NCBI GenBank assembly: GCA_036521875.1
Contig: DATDGX010000019.1
Location: 12,365 to 76,364, forward strand
Source: DATDGX01 sp036521875
GTDB lineage: Bacteria > Desulfobacterota > Binatia > Binatales > Binataceae
Direction of reading: 5' to 3'
DNA length: 64,000 nt
Shown: piece by piece, positions 35,515-42,692 of the stretch
Position numbering within the stretch: the stretch's first letter is position 1
Layout: every line of letters starts with the position of its first letter
Notes under the pieces: model-generated
Seen by the model: the letters and a program-made list of their open reading frames with translations, nothing else
Databases searched by the model: none
Told to the model about the DNA's origin: nothing
Made by a program: the position numbers and the translations under genes

Positions 35515-37116
35515 ATGATCGAAGCGAACCTTGAAGGCGTGGAGTCGCTGCGCGTGCTGCGCGCGTCCGGGAATCTCAAGCTCAAACGCGCTGACGGAGC
35601 GGCGCTGCTGGTCGAGTGCGACGAATCCCCGGAGGTGCGCCGCAACGCCGGCAAAGCGGAGGTGCAGCTGCGCTCGAACGCCGAACTTCGCATCCCCGCG
35701 GGGGTCGCCGTCGAGATTGTGGATTGCGCCGGCAACCTCGACGCTGAGGATATTTCCGCGCCGCTCCTGATCGGCCGCGTGCGCGGCAACTTCCGCTCGC
35801 GCAGAATCGGACCGCTCAAGGTTGTATCGGTGGTGGCCGGCAACTTCGAGGCTGAGGGCGCGCATGCGATCGAACTCGCCAAGGTCGCCGGGAATGCGCG
35901 GATTAGCGACGTCGAGAAGACCGTTCGTATCGAGGCTGCCGGCGGCAATCTCGAAGCGCGCAACGTCGGCGCGGTCGAGGCCGGGACCGTCGGCGGCAGG
36001 GCGCGGATGTCCGACGTCGGCGGCGCAATCAAAATCGACACGGTCGGCGGCCGCTTCAAGGCTGACGGCGTCGGCGGCGACATCGCGGTCGAAACCGTGG
36101 GCGGTCATGCCAGCGTGGTGAACGCGCGGGGCGCGCTCCTGCTGCCACGCGTCGGTGGTGCGATCGATCTCAGCGGTCCCTTCCCGCCCGCGCAGCGCTG
36201 GAGCGTCAAGTGCCGCGGCCGCGCAAGCGTCCAGCTCGACGAGAACGCGTCGATCGATCTCGCGGCGTCCGCCGGATGGGGCCGGGTGCGGCTCTACGGC
36301 GCCGACGCGAGCAGCCTCAAGTGGGTCGATCGCAACCGCGCCGAGGGTAAAATCGGCGTCGAGCGTCCCGACGCGGAGCGCTTGCGGCTTTCGATCGAGA
36401 CCAGCGGCGCCGACGTGATCATCAGCGGCCCCGACGCGGCTCCGCACGATTTTTTCTTCCGCGTGAACAAGGCGCGCTTCGGCCGGAGCTTTGCGGCGCC
36501 GTTTGAAATGTTCGCGGAGGAAATCGGCGAGGAGATTCCCGGTTTCGTCAACGCGGTGATGGGCGCGGTCGGCAGGTTCGCTTCCGACGCGGGCGCCTTC
36601 TCGGGAAAAATCGCCGCGGACGTGACGCGTGAGCTGAATTCCGCCCTCAATGAAATCGAGCGCGCGCTGGACGAGGTCGGCGAGCGCATCCCGGGCGACG
36701 TCTCCGAGAAAGTCGCAAAGCTCGGGCGCGAAATCGCCGAGATGGTCGCCAAGGCGATCAAAGAGGGACGCTGCCGCACGCGCGATGAAGGCCGCGAGAT
36801 GCGCGAGCGGGTTCGCGAGGCGGCGCGCGAGATGCGCGACACGATCCGGCAGGCCGCTCGTGACCTCCGGACCGGATCAGACGCGTCCGAGCGCTCCGCG
36901 CAAGAACCTCGCGCCCAGGAACATCAGGAAGGAGCGCGCGCGCGTCGCACGCCGGGAGCAACCGTGCCGCTCGACGCCGCCGCGCGGCAGAGCGAGATTC
37001 TCGAGATCCTGAAAAAGGTCAAAGAGGGCAAGCTGCAGCCCGAAGAGGCCGACGACCTGATCAGTGCCTGGATGGAGGTCGATCCGGAATCCAGCGCAGA
37101 AAAACGCAGCTCCTGA
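35515..37116 (+). CDS. DUF4097/LiaX-YvlB-like protein with C-terminal helical element
   Basis: 533 residues, no signal peptide. Residues 1 to about 310 are a repetitive beta-structure with VAGNFEAEGAHAIELAKVAG and TVGGRARMSDVGGAIKIDTV, as in DUF4097 adhesin-like folds. Residues about 320-440 are amphipathic and charged, including an apolipoprotein-like coiled segment (REMRERVREAAREMRDTIRQ). The C-terminus has SEILEILKKVKEGKLQPEEA, the short helical element of YvlB/LiaX proteins. Relatives in Firmicutes take part in envelope-stress and antimicrobial peptide response. Strong GGGAGG site; paired with the DUF2089 regulator. Confidence 0.75.
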   Translation: MIEANLEGVESLRVLRASGNLKLKRADGAALLVECDESPEVRRNAGKAEVQLRSNAELRIPAGVAVEIVDCAGNLDAEDISAPLLIGRVRGNFRSRRIGPLKVVSVVAGNFEAEGAHAIELAKVAGNARISDVEKTVRIEAAGGNLEARNVGAVEAGTVGGRARMSDVGGAIKIDTVGGRFKADGVGGDIAVETVGGHASVVNARGALLLPRVGGAIDLSGPFPPAQRWSVKCRGRASVQLDENASIDLAASAGWGRVRLYGADASSLKWVDRNRAEGKIGVERPDAERLRLSIETSGADVIISGPDAAPHDFFFRVNKARFGRSFAAPFEMFAEEIGEEIPGFVNAVMGAVGRFASDAGAFSGKIAADVTRELNSALNEIERALDEVGERIPGDVSEKVAKLGREIAEMVAKAIKEGRCRTRDEGREMRERVREAAREMRDTIRQAARDLRTGSDASERSAQEPRAQEHQEGARARRTPGATVPLDAAARQSEILEILKKVKEGKLQPEEADDLISAWMEVDPESSAEKRSS

Positions 37117-37147
37117 CCTCGCGCCTGCACGCGCGCAGAGCGAACTT

Positions 37148-37170
37148 GTGAAACCCCTCACGGGTTTCAC
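37148..37170. repeat. Hairpin GTGAAACCC/GGGTTTCAC
   Basis: A 9-base perfect stem with a 5-base loop, 31 bases after the LiaX-like stop. It could end transcription, but no T-tract follows. A close relative lies at 37284-37305. Confidence 0.6.
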
Positions 37171-37236
37171 GCTTCCCGGTCAAGAGGCGCGCTACGCGCT
37201 GCGAGAACCAGCGCACGGACGGCAAGCACTTGGACG

Positions 37237-37572
37237 TTGATACCTCATCGAGGCAAGACTTCCATATGGGTAAATAGGGAAGCGCGAAACCCGGGTGGGT
37301 TTCGCATAGTCTGGATCAAATATTTAGCTCGCGATTCTACTGGACGGATTAAAGGAGCCCTCGACGCCTGCCAACGCTGCTCCATTTATCGTAAGGGTTA
37401 CGTCAGTTCACGCGGGGAGCTCGTCTGCAGATATTGCGGCAACCGATACAAGTTGGAAACAATGGAATCGGGGCTCGCTTCGTGCGTCCCCCTCAAACTG
37501 CCGTTCCGGATGACTGGGCACATAGTCTGCGTCGAGCCAGCGGATCTTGAACTCGAGCGAGGGCTGTTTTAG
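37237..37572 (+). pseudogene. DUF2318 (FtrD-like) gene, probably truncated at its 5' end
   Basis: The frame to 37572 encodes a DUF2318-like domain: IKYLARDSTGRIKGALDAC, CQRC and CRYCG cysteine pairs, ASCVPLKLPF and a terminal VEPADLELERGLF. Such proteins bind an Fe-S or metal centre at the membrane and are often linked to iron or copper transport. No ATG occurs before the domain; the only frame start is TTG 37237 in unrelated sequence that includes the 37284-37305 hairpin. The membrane anchor that should precede the domain is missing. Probably a remnant, though a short expressed form is possible. Confidence 0.55.
37284..37305. repeat. Hairpin GCGAAACCC/GGGTTTCGC
   Basis: A 9-base perfect stem with a GGGT loop, differing from the hairpin at 37148-37170 by one base in each arm. 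The pair may be copies of a dispersed palindromic unit inserted next to the DUF2318 fragment. Confidence 0.6.
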
Positions 37573-37588
37573 AAGTGGACGCTGCGGT

Positions 37589-37903
37589 ATGAGGTACTGG
37601 TTTTCAAAGACTGACTTGCGGGACCTGAGTTTAATCCTGGCCATCGTCCTGTTGCTGGCCGGCGCTCCCTCGACTGCCGGCTTTGTCGTCGTCTCTGGAA
37701 CGAGCCGTCCACAACTGACCATCAACCTTTGCCAGCCGATTCAAATGTTCGACCGCGTGTCGAACACATTGCTTGCACGCCCCGCGGCAGTACTATCCGA
37801 GTTCGTTCTCCGCGATTTTGGCGCGAGCGTGGCGAAGCAGGTGGTGCGATTAATCGAGCTCAAGGTCGCCCCCGACACCCCGCCCCCAAAGCGCCCCGTC
37901 TAA
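37589..37903 (+). CDS. Small membrane or secreted hypothetical protein
   Basis: 104 residues from ATG 37589 (MRYWFSKTD). One hydrophobic segment (LSLILAIVLLLAGAPSTAGF) suggests a signal anchor. The rest (PQLTINLCQPIQMFDRVSNT, VLRDFGASVAKQVVRLIELK) is moderately conserved-looking but not recognised. It is followed by a hairpin terminator, so it ends the short DUF2318-fragment unit. Confidence 0.55.
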   Translation: MRYWFSKTDLRDLSLILAIVLLLAGAPSTAGFVVVSGTSRPQLTINLCQPIQMFDRVSNTLLARPAAVLSEFVLRDFGASVAKQVVRLIELKVAPDTPPPKRPV

Positions 37904-37937
37904 GCACCTTCACCGTTCCCTGATTTGGTTTTGCGAC

Positions 37938-37970
37938 GCCGCAAATCTTGCGGCATCGGGCTTTTGCTTT
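37938..37970 (+). terminator. Probable Rho-independent terminator
   Basis: Stem GCCGCAA (37938-37944) and TTGCGGC (37948-37954) with a 3-base loop, followed by a T-rich tract (CTTTTGCTTT). Located 35 bases after the stop at 37903. Confidence 0.7.
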
Positions 37971-38013
37971 CGTACAGGCGGCGCGCCACAAGGCGTCCGC
38001 CGGGAGATGTTCT

Positions 38014-39027
38014 ATGCGACGGATCTCTAAGGTTGCCAATTTGGTTAGAGCGGCCATTTCTCTGCCCGGCCTCGGGAAGACCTGCATACGTCTGTTGGCG
38101 GCCGCCATTTTCCTCATCGGTCTAACGCCCAGCCTGAGCTGGGCTTGCGCCTGTGGATGTGGCGTCTTCGAGGTCGGGACGGCCTCGTTGTTTCCAACCA
38201 GCGGAGGCGGAACGGTCTGGTTGGAATATGATTTCCAGGATCAGTACCTGAATTGGCATGCGACGCAGATCGCAACGGGGGCAAATAACGGCGACAAGGT
38301 AATCCGGACGCACTTTCTCACTCTTGGTGGACAGTACATGTTCAATCGGCAGTGGGGAGTGATGTTCGAGCTTCCTTACTCATTTCGCTACTTCAAGTCG
38401 ACCAACGACAGCGGCCAGATTTTCGGGACTAACTTCAATACAATCGGAGACATTCGTATCTACGGCATGTACACCGGTCTCTCGGAAGACATGTCGACCG
38501 GTCTCATCGGCGGCGTGAGAATCCCGAGCGGATGGTGGACCTATCCGCACGCCGATCGAGACACACAGCTTGGCTCAGGGAGCACTGATCTCCTTCTCGG
38601 CGCTTACCATCTTGGGACGTTTCCGTCCCAGTTGGGAGATTTACCGTTAACCTTTAGGTCCCGTCCCTTCAACTGGTTTGTACAGGCCTACGATGATTTG
38701 CCGCTTTTCACGCAAAACCACTACACCCCGGGCAGGGAATTCGACTCGGCGTTGGGAGCATACTATAACTTCGGCTCGGTTGGCCCTCTCAAAGAACTCG
38801 CGCCGATGCTGACCTTCCTTGCCTCCGATCGAGCGCGCGACCAGGGCGCGGCTGCCAATCATGAGAACAGCGGATACACGCGGTTGCTGGTTGCTCCCGG
38901 CGCCGAGATCAAACTCGGAATACTGCGACTATATGGGGACGTCGAGATCCCGTTTTTCCAGAACTTTATCGGCAATCAAATAACCGCGCCGGTCCTATTC
39001 AAAACGATCCTCAGCTACGACTTCTAA
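38014..39027 (+). CDS. Outer-membrane barrel-like protein with CACGCG motif
   Basis: 337 residues from ATG 38014, preceded by GGGAG. A signal peptide ends around LSWA; the mature protein starts CACGCGVFEVGTASLFP, with four clustered cysteines, then alternating aromatic strands (TVWLEYDFQDQYLNW, LTLGGQYMFNRQWGVMFELP) and ends in LFKTILSYDF with a terminal Phe, as in outer-membrane barrels. The cysteine cluster and the neighbouring TlpA and SCO genes suggest metal or redox handling, but function is unknown. Confidence 0.68.
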   Translation: MRRISKVANLVRAAISLPGLGKTCIRLLAAAIFLIGLTPSLSWACACGCGVFEVGTASLFPTSGGGTVWLEYDFQDQYLNWHATQIATGANNGDKVIRTHFLTLGGQYMFNRQWGVMFELPYSFRYFKSTNDSGQIFGTNFNTIGDIRIYGMYTGLSEDMSTGLIGGVRIPSGWWTYPHADRDTQLGSGSTDLLLGAYHLGTFPSQLGDLPLTFRSRPFNWFVQAYDDLPLFTQNHYTPGREFDSALGAYYNFGSVGPLKELAPMLTFLASDRARDQGAAANHENSGYTRLLVAPGAEIKLGILRLYGDVEIPFFQNFIGNQITAPVLFKTILSYDF

Positions 39028-39041
39028 CCCGGAGCGATCCG

Positions 39042-39611
39042 ATGCACTCACAAATGCTTTGGCGCGCCGTCCTCGCAGCGGTGATTCTCGCGCTTACAGG
39101 CTTGAGCTCTTTTGCAGGTGCGGCCACCGAAGTCGGTCAAACAGCACCGGCGCTCGTCGTGCCGGAACTGGACGGTCAGGCATTTGATCTAAGTGCGCAG
39201 CGCGGGAAAGTCATAGTGGTGAATTTCTGGGCCACCTGGTGTCCTCCTTGCCGCGAGGAAATGCCGGCGCTCGACGCTTTCTATCGGCGGTATCATGGTC
39301 AAGGCGTTGAAATGATTGGTCTCAGTGCCGACCGGCCGCGCGACCGGTCCGATGTGAGCAAGGTCATGCAATCATTCAGCTATCCGGCGGCAATGCTGGA
39401 TGACGCCAAAGTCAACGATTTCGGCACACCCGACGCTCTGCCGATGACGGTTGTCGTCGATGGAAATGGCGTGGTGCGCGCAAAGCTTACACCCGACCAA
39501 AAACCGGTTACGGAGAAGAGTCTTTCGGACGTGGTGCTACCGCTCCTGCAGAAGACCGCGGCGGATGCTTCACTCGAAAAGAGTGACGGCACTCCCAACG
39601 CCAAGCCCTGA
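39042..39611 (+). CDS. TlpA-like periplasmic thiol-disulfide oxidoreductase
   Basis: 189 residues. A signal peptide (about 1-28, ending FAGA) precedes a thioredoxin domain with VVNFWATWCPPCREEMPAL; Cys67 and Cys70 form the WCPPC active site and a cis-Pro loop follows (GTPDALPMTVVVDGNG). TlpA-type proteins reduce apocytochrome c or copper-site cysteines in the periplasm. It is 14 bases after the CACGCG protein and precedes SCO, the usual partner in cytochrome oxidase copper loading. Confidence 0.88.
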   Translation: MHSQMLWRAVLAAVILALTGLSSFAGAATEVGQTAPALVVPELDGQAFDLSAQRGKVIVVNFWATWCPPCREEMPALDAFYRRYHGQGVEMIGLSADRPRDRSDVSKVMQSFSYPAAMLDDAKVNDFGTPDALPMTVVVDGNGVVRAKLTPDQKPVTEKSLSDVVLPLLQKTAADASLEKSDGTPNAKP

Positions 39612-39629
39612 CCGTCAGGAGGAATCTCA

Positions 39630-39695
39630 TTGCAACCGCATAGTGCCTCAGTTCATCGTGACCATCGGTTCAAGAACCCTGACGGATTCCAATGA
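39630..39695 (+). CDS. Possible 21-codon leader frame coupled to the lipoprotein gene
   Basis: AGGAGGAA (about 39617-39624) precedes a TTG at 39630 that opens a 21-residue frame (ending NPDGFQ) whose TGA overlaps the ATG at 39692. The lipoprotein ATG itself has no comparable ribosome site. The leader could serve translational coupling; it might also be chance. Confidence 0.4.
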   Translation: MQPHSASVHRDHRFKNPDGFQ

Positions 39696-40081
39696 AGAAG
39701 CTCGCTCTAATCACCGTCATCGTGCTGGCCGGATGTGCTGCGACCAGAACCCCGACCGGTGGCTTGGACCCAAGGCTCGCGGGTTTGGAAGAGAAGAGGC
39801 AAATGATCGCCGAGCGTGAGAAACACTGCATCGACGAAACGCAGACACCTAGCCGTGATGAAATGGCGCGGATAGCAGCAACTCCTGACTACTACGTTGA
39901 ATTGCGGATCCAGCGGGAAAACGACGAGCGCGATCGGGAAGTTTCGGAATGCCGCGCCACAGGCGACATGGAAAACGCCGGAATCTCGGAGCAAGAGCGC
40001 AAAGAATATGAGCTTCAGGCGCAGCAAGAGCACGATCGCGCCGCGCTCATGATGACGCTTACAACCACCAAGCAGCATTGA
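39692..40081 (+). CDS. Small hypothetical lipoprotein
   Basis: 129 residues. The signal MKKLALITVIVLAGC gives a clear lipobox with Cys at 15. The mature part is charged and helical (LEEKRQMIAEREKHCIDETQ, IQRENDERDREVSECRATGD, ISEQERKEYELQAQQEHDRA), with two further cysteines. Not recognised. Its ATG overlaps the stop of a possible leader frame. Confidence 0.65.
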   Translation: MKKLALITVIVLAGCAATRTPTGGLDPRLAGLEEKRQMIAEREKHCIDETQTPSRDEMARIAATPDYYVELRIQRENDERDREVSECRATGDMENAGISEQERKEYELQAQQEHDRAALMMTLTTTKQH

Positions 40082-40101
40082 AGTCTATGAAGAGAGGCGC
40101 G

Positions 40102-40246
40102 ATGCATTCTCAGCGAAACATTTCGTCGATCACCAAAAGCTTGCTTCTGACAAATTCTCGTTGTCCTCGCCCCGGTTCTCGGCTGGTTTGCGCTGTTGGC
40201 CTACACTTGCGCCGCCGCATTGAGTAACGCACGCTTAGCTAGTTAA
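40102..40246 (+). pseudogene. Small single-helix membrane protein with a frameshift
   Basis: After GAGAGG, ATG 40102 opens HSQRNISSITKSLLLT; removing one A from AAA at about 40152-40154 continues the frame into ILVVLAPVLGWFALLAYTC, a convincing transmembrane helix, and ends at TAA 40246. In the given sequence the frame is broken, so this is a pseudogene, a programmed shift, or an assembly indel. About 47 residues when repaired. Function unknown; it is followed by SCO. Confidence 0.5.
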
Positions 40247-40255
40247 GGACGTAAT

Positions 40256-40852
40256 ATGAGTATTCATCGTGATCTCAGATCACTCGTCATCATGGTAGTA
40301 ATGACGTCGAGCCTATTCGCGGCTGCTGGATGCCACCGCGACTCGGAGGGTGGCGTCGCCACCGCAAGCTGCCTCACCGACACCAAGCTGGTCGATCAGA
40401 ATGGCAACACGGTCACGCTCTCTTCGCTCAAGGGCAAGCCGATGGTGGTGGATTTTATCTATACGTCGTGCCCGGGACCGTGCCTGATGGAGACGGCAAA
40501 GTTGGCCAACGTCGCGCTGCGGCTCGGCGGCGACCTGGGTTCGAAAGTGACGATCGTTTCGCTCAGCGTCGATCCGGAGCATGACGGACCCAAACAGTTG
40601 CTCGATTACTCACGTCAGCAAGGAGCGGACGAGAAAGGATGGTATTTTCTGACCGGAGGTTCCGGAGACATCGATAGGGCGCTGGCGGGTTTCAATCTCA
40701 GCCGGCAAATCCAGCCGGACGGCTCGGTCGGGCACCTGGTCGATATGATGCTGATCGGACCGGATGGACGGTTGATCCGCGAATACAACGGCGAAATCGT
40801 AAAGGCGCAGGACATCGTCGATGACGTCAAGAAAACCTTGAACAAGGGTTGA
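40256..40852 (+). CDS. SCO1/SenC copper chaperone-like protein
   Basis: 198 residues with AAGGAC before the ATG. The signal ends AAAGC (Cys26), so it is likely a lipoprotein. The SCO thioredoxin fold shows VVDFIYTSCPGPC with Cys72 and Cys76 as the CxxxC metal site, VSLSVDPEHDGP, and His160 in VGHLVDMMLIGPDG, completing the copper-binding set. SCO proteins load copper into the CuA site of cytochrome oxidases or act as thiol reductases. No oxidase gene is in the window, so the client may lie elsewhere. Confidence 0.9.
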   Translation: MSIHRDLRSLVIMVVMTSSLFAAAGCHRDSEGGVATASCLTDTKLVDQNGNTVTLSSLKGKPMVVDFIYTSCPGPCLMETAKLANVALRLGGDLGSKVTIVSLSVDPEHDGPKQLLDYSRQQGADEKGWYFLTGGSGDIDRALAGFNLSRQIQPDGSVGHLVDMMLIGPDGRLIREYNGEIVKAQDIVDDVKKTLNKG

Positions 40853-41478
40853 TAGGTGCAACCGTCCCTCCCACTGATTTGCTCAATATGACTTCAACAG
40901 TATCGACCGTCACCGCTGATTCGGCGGGCCTGCTTCCAGCGCGAAGTCTCGGAGCGCAGATTCTGCGCGACCTCGGCGGCGTCGCCCTGCTTGCAATCGC
41001 GTCCCTCGTGGCTGGACTCGTGATGAACCGTTTTTCGTCCGCACCCCTTCCGATCGCCTATCAAACGCCGGAACAGCGGTTCGATGTCGAGTTGACGACT
41101 CTGGTCGCGGCGCCCCCGTTCAAGATCGCGCCCGCGGCAACCGTCGGACTTGAGGAATTCCATTCCGCCGTCGACAGCAAAAGCGCGCTCATCCTGGATG
41201 CCCGGCCGTCGGTGTTCTTCGAGCAGGGACACGTCCCGGGAGCGTACAATCTCGCGCGAGACGACTTTGCGCACGACTATCGGGACCTGGCCGGGGTGCT
41301 GCGGGCCGCCCATGACAAGCCGATCATCGTGTACTGCTCCGGCGGCGACTGTCATGACAGCCGCCTGGTCGCAAACGCGTTGCTGAGCCTCGGCTTCAGC
41401 AATGTGAGCATCTTCACTGGCGGGTGGGAGGCATGGTCGGCGGCGGGACTGCCGGCATCGACGGGGAGCGGACGATAA
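40849..41478 (+). CDS. Membrane-anchored rhodanese-domain protein
   Basis: 209 residues from TTG 40849, overlapping the SCO stop; ATG 40888 is also possible. One transmembrane helix (GGVALLAIASLVAGLV) precedes a periplasmic-facing rhodanese domain: LILDARPSVFFEQGHVPGAY and IIVYCSGGDCHDSRL with active Cys163. Rhodanese domains bind persulfide and handle sulfane sulfur. Its stop overlaps the MauE-like gene by one base, so the two are coupled; such rhodanese plus MauE/DoxX pairs occur in other lineages. Confidence 0.85.
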   Translation: MIGATVPPTDLLNMTSTVSTVTADSAGLLPARSLGAQILRDLGGVALLAIASLVAGLVMNRFSSAPLPIAYQTPEQRFDVELTTLVAAPPFKIAPAATVGLEEFHSAVDSKSALILDARPSVFFEQGHVPGAYNLARDDFAHDYRDLAGVLRAAHDKPIIVYCSGGDCHDSRLVANALLSLGFSNVSIFTGGWEAWSAAGLPASTGSGR

Positions 41479-41951
41479 TGTCTCCCGACAATTCGCGCCG
41501 CTATGTCGTGGTCGCGATCAGCGTGGCCCTGGCTGCTGTATTCATCTACGCGGGCATCGACAAGATCCGCGACCCGCTGCAGTTCGCGGATAGCATCGCT
41601 GGATTCGCGATCCTGCCGGCGCTGCTCATCAACCTGCTGGCGCTGGGTCTCCCGCCCTTCGAGATCGCATGCGGCCTCTTGTTGCTCGGGCCATGGACCA
41701 GGCGGGTCGGCTCGCTCGCGGTCGCTGTCATCTCGGTAGTATTTTTCACGGCGTTGGCGTCCGCACTGCTTCGGGGTCTCACACTCGACTGCGGATGCTT
41801 CGGGACCGGCGCGCCATCGCGACCGCGAATGTGGCTGGAGCTTGCACTGGACGCGGTGTTGTTTTCGGGCGCGCTGTTCGTCTATCTACGCTCGATAGAA
41901 GGTCTCACGACGAACGGCCGGCGGCTCAGGCGCCATGCAGGCGTCGCTTGA
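41478..41951 (+). CDS. MauE/DoxX-like redox-associated membrane protein
   Basis: 157 residues with four hydrophobic segments; ATG 41478 overlaps the rhodanese stop. The pattern IYAGIDKIRDPLQFADSIAG, LGLPPFEIACGLLLLGPW and GLTLDCGCFGTGAP matches the MauE/DoxX family, with the conserved DCGCFG cysteine pair in the loop. This is a second MauE-type protein, separate from mauE at 43875. It probably carries electrons or thiol equivalents across the membrane, together with the rhodanese. Confidence 0.85.
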   Translation: MSPDNSRRYVVVAISVALAAVFIYAGIDKIRDPLQFADSIAGFAILPALLINLLALGLPPFEIACGLLLLGPWTRRVGSLAVAVISVVFFTALASALLRGLTLDCGCFGTGAPSRPRMWLELALDAVLFSGALFVYLRSIEGLTTNGRRLRRHAGVA

Positions 41952-41960
41952 TCTGAAGCA

Positions 41961-42066
41961 CGCGCGCTAAGCGGGCGAGGCGCAAATGAATCGGCGCGCC
42001 GTAATCGTCGCAAGTGCACTCCTGGGCTCGCTGCTTTGCATTCATGGCGGCGCGGAAACTTTTTAA
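41961..42066 (+). pseudogene. Truncated duplicate of the mauB 5' end
   Basis: About 90 bases here match 42668-42760, including the untranslated lead (CTAAGC..GGC) and the start NRRAVIVASALLGSLLC against NRRAAIIAVALIGVLLC of mauB. The copy opens at ATG 41986 and ends after 26 codons at TAA 42066, where the sequence changes abruptly into AT-rich DNA. It shows that the cupin segment (42067-42667) stands between two copies of the mauB start, offset by 707 bases. Confidence 0.8.
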
Positions 42067-42096
42067 AATTTATACAGAGAGAACCAGACTTTTAGT

Positions 42097-42536
42097 ATGA
42101 AGCACTCCCTTCTTCTCATGCTCGCGGCCTGTTACTTCTAACCAATACGGTGGCCGGTTCCGCGGAGTCTGTGACCTCTCCAGCAACTCCGGAAGGTGAG
42201 CAAGAAGAGGTTTTGTTTCAGAAGACTTTGGAAAGTAATCCACCGAAAGACATAGTGCTGATGACCGTCGAATATGCGCCGGGAGCTGGCGACTCCCCTC
42301 ACCTACACCCCGGCTACGCTTTTGTTTACGTGATGGCTGGCGAAATGGTTTCTCAGCTCGATGGGCAATCAAAACAGGTATATCGCAGCGGTCAGTCGTG
42401 GTTCGAACAACCATACGAGCATCACGTAACCTGCAGGAACGCGAGCACCAGCAAGCCTGCGAAGATACTGGTCTTTTTTCTCCTGGAGCACGGCTCCAAA
42501 AACACCATCGACTTGCCTGAAGCGGAACATAAATAG
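42097..42536 (+). pseudogene. Secreted cupin-domain protein with a frameshift in the signal peptide
   Basis: ATG 42097 opens a signal-like KHSLLLMLAA, then stops early in this frame; adding one base in GGCCTG near 42127-42131 carries it into LLLLTNTVAGSAESV and a complete cupin: DSPHLHPGYAFVYVMAGEMV, YRSGQSWFEQPYEHHVTC. If not repaired, only a GTG at 42150 could start a leaderless version. Single-domain cupins of this type bind a metal through the HxH...E...H set. Substrate unknown. It sits between the two copies of the mauB start and looks like an insertion. Confidence 0.6.
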
Positions 42537-42692
42537 GCAAATCCTGCTCAAGTGGCGGCGTGGCCTATGAAGTCGATGCGCGTGCCGGAATTGCCCGAAT
42601 TTCCTGAGGGCCTCGGCAGCAAATAGCGAATCGGCTGCGCGCGAGGCCGCTTGACCTGGCCGAAGGCCGCGTACTAAGCAGGCTAGGCTCAA

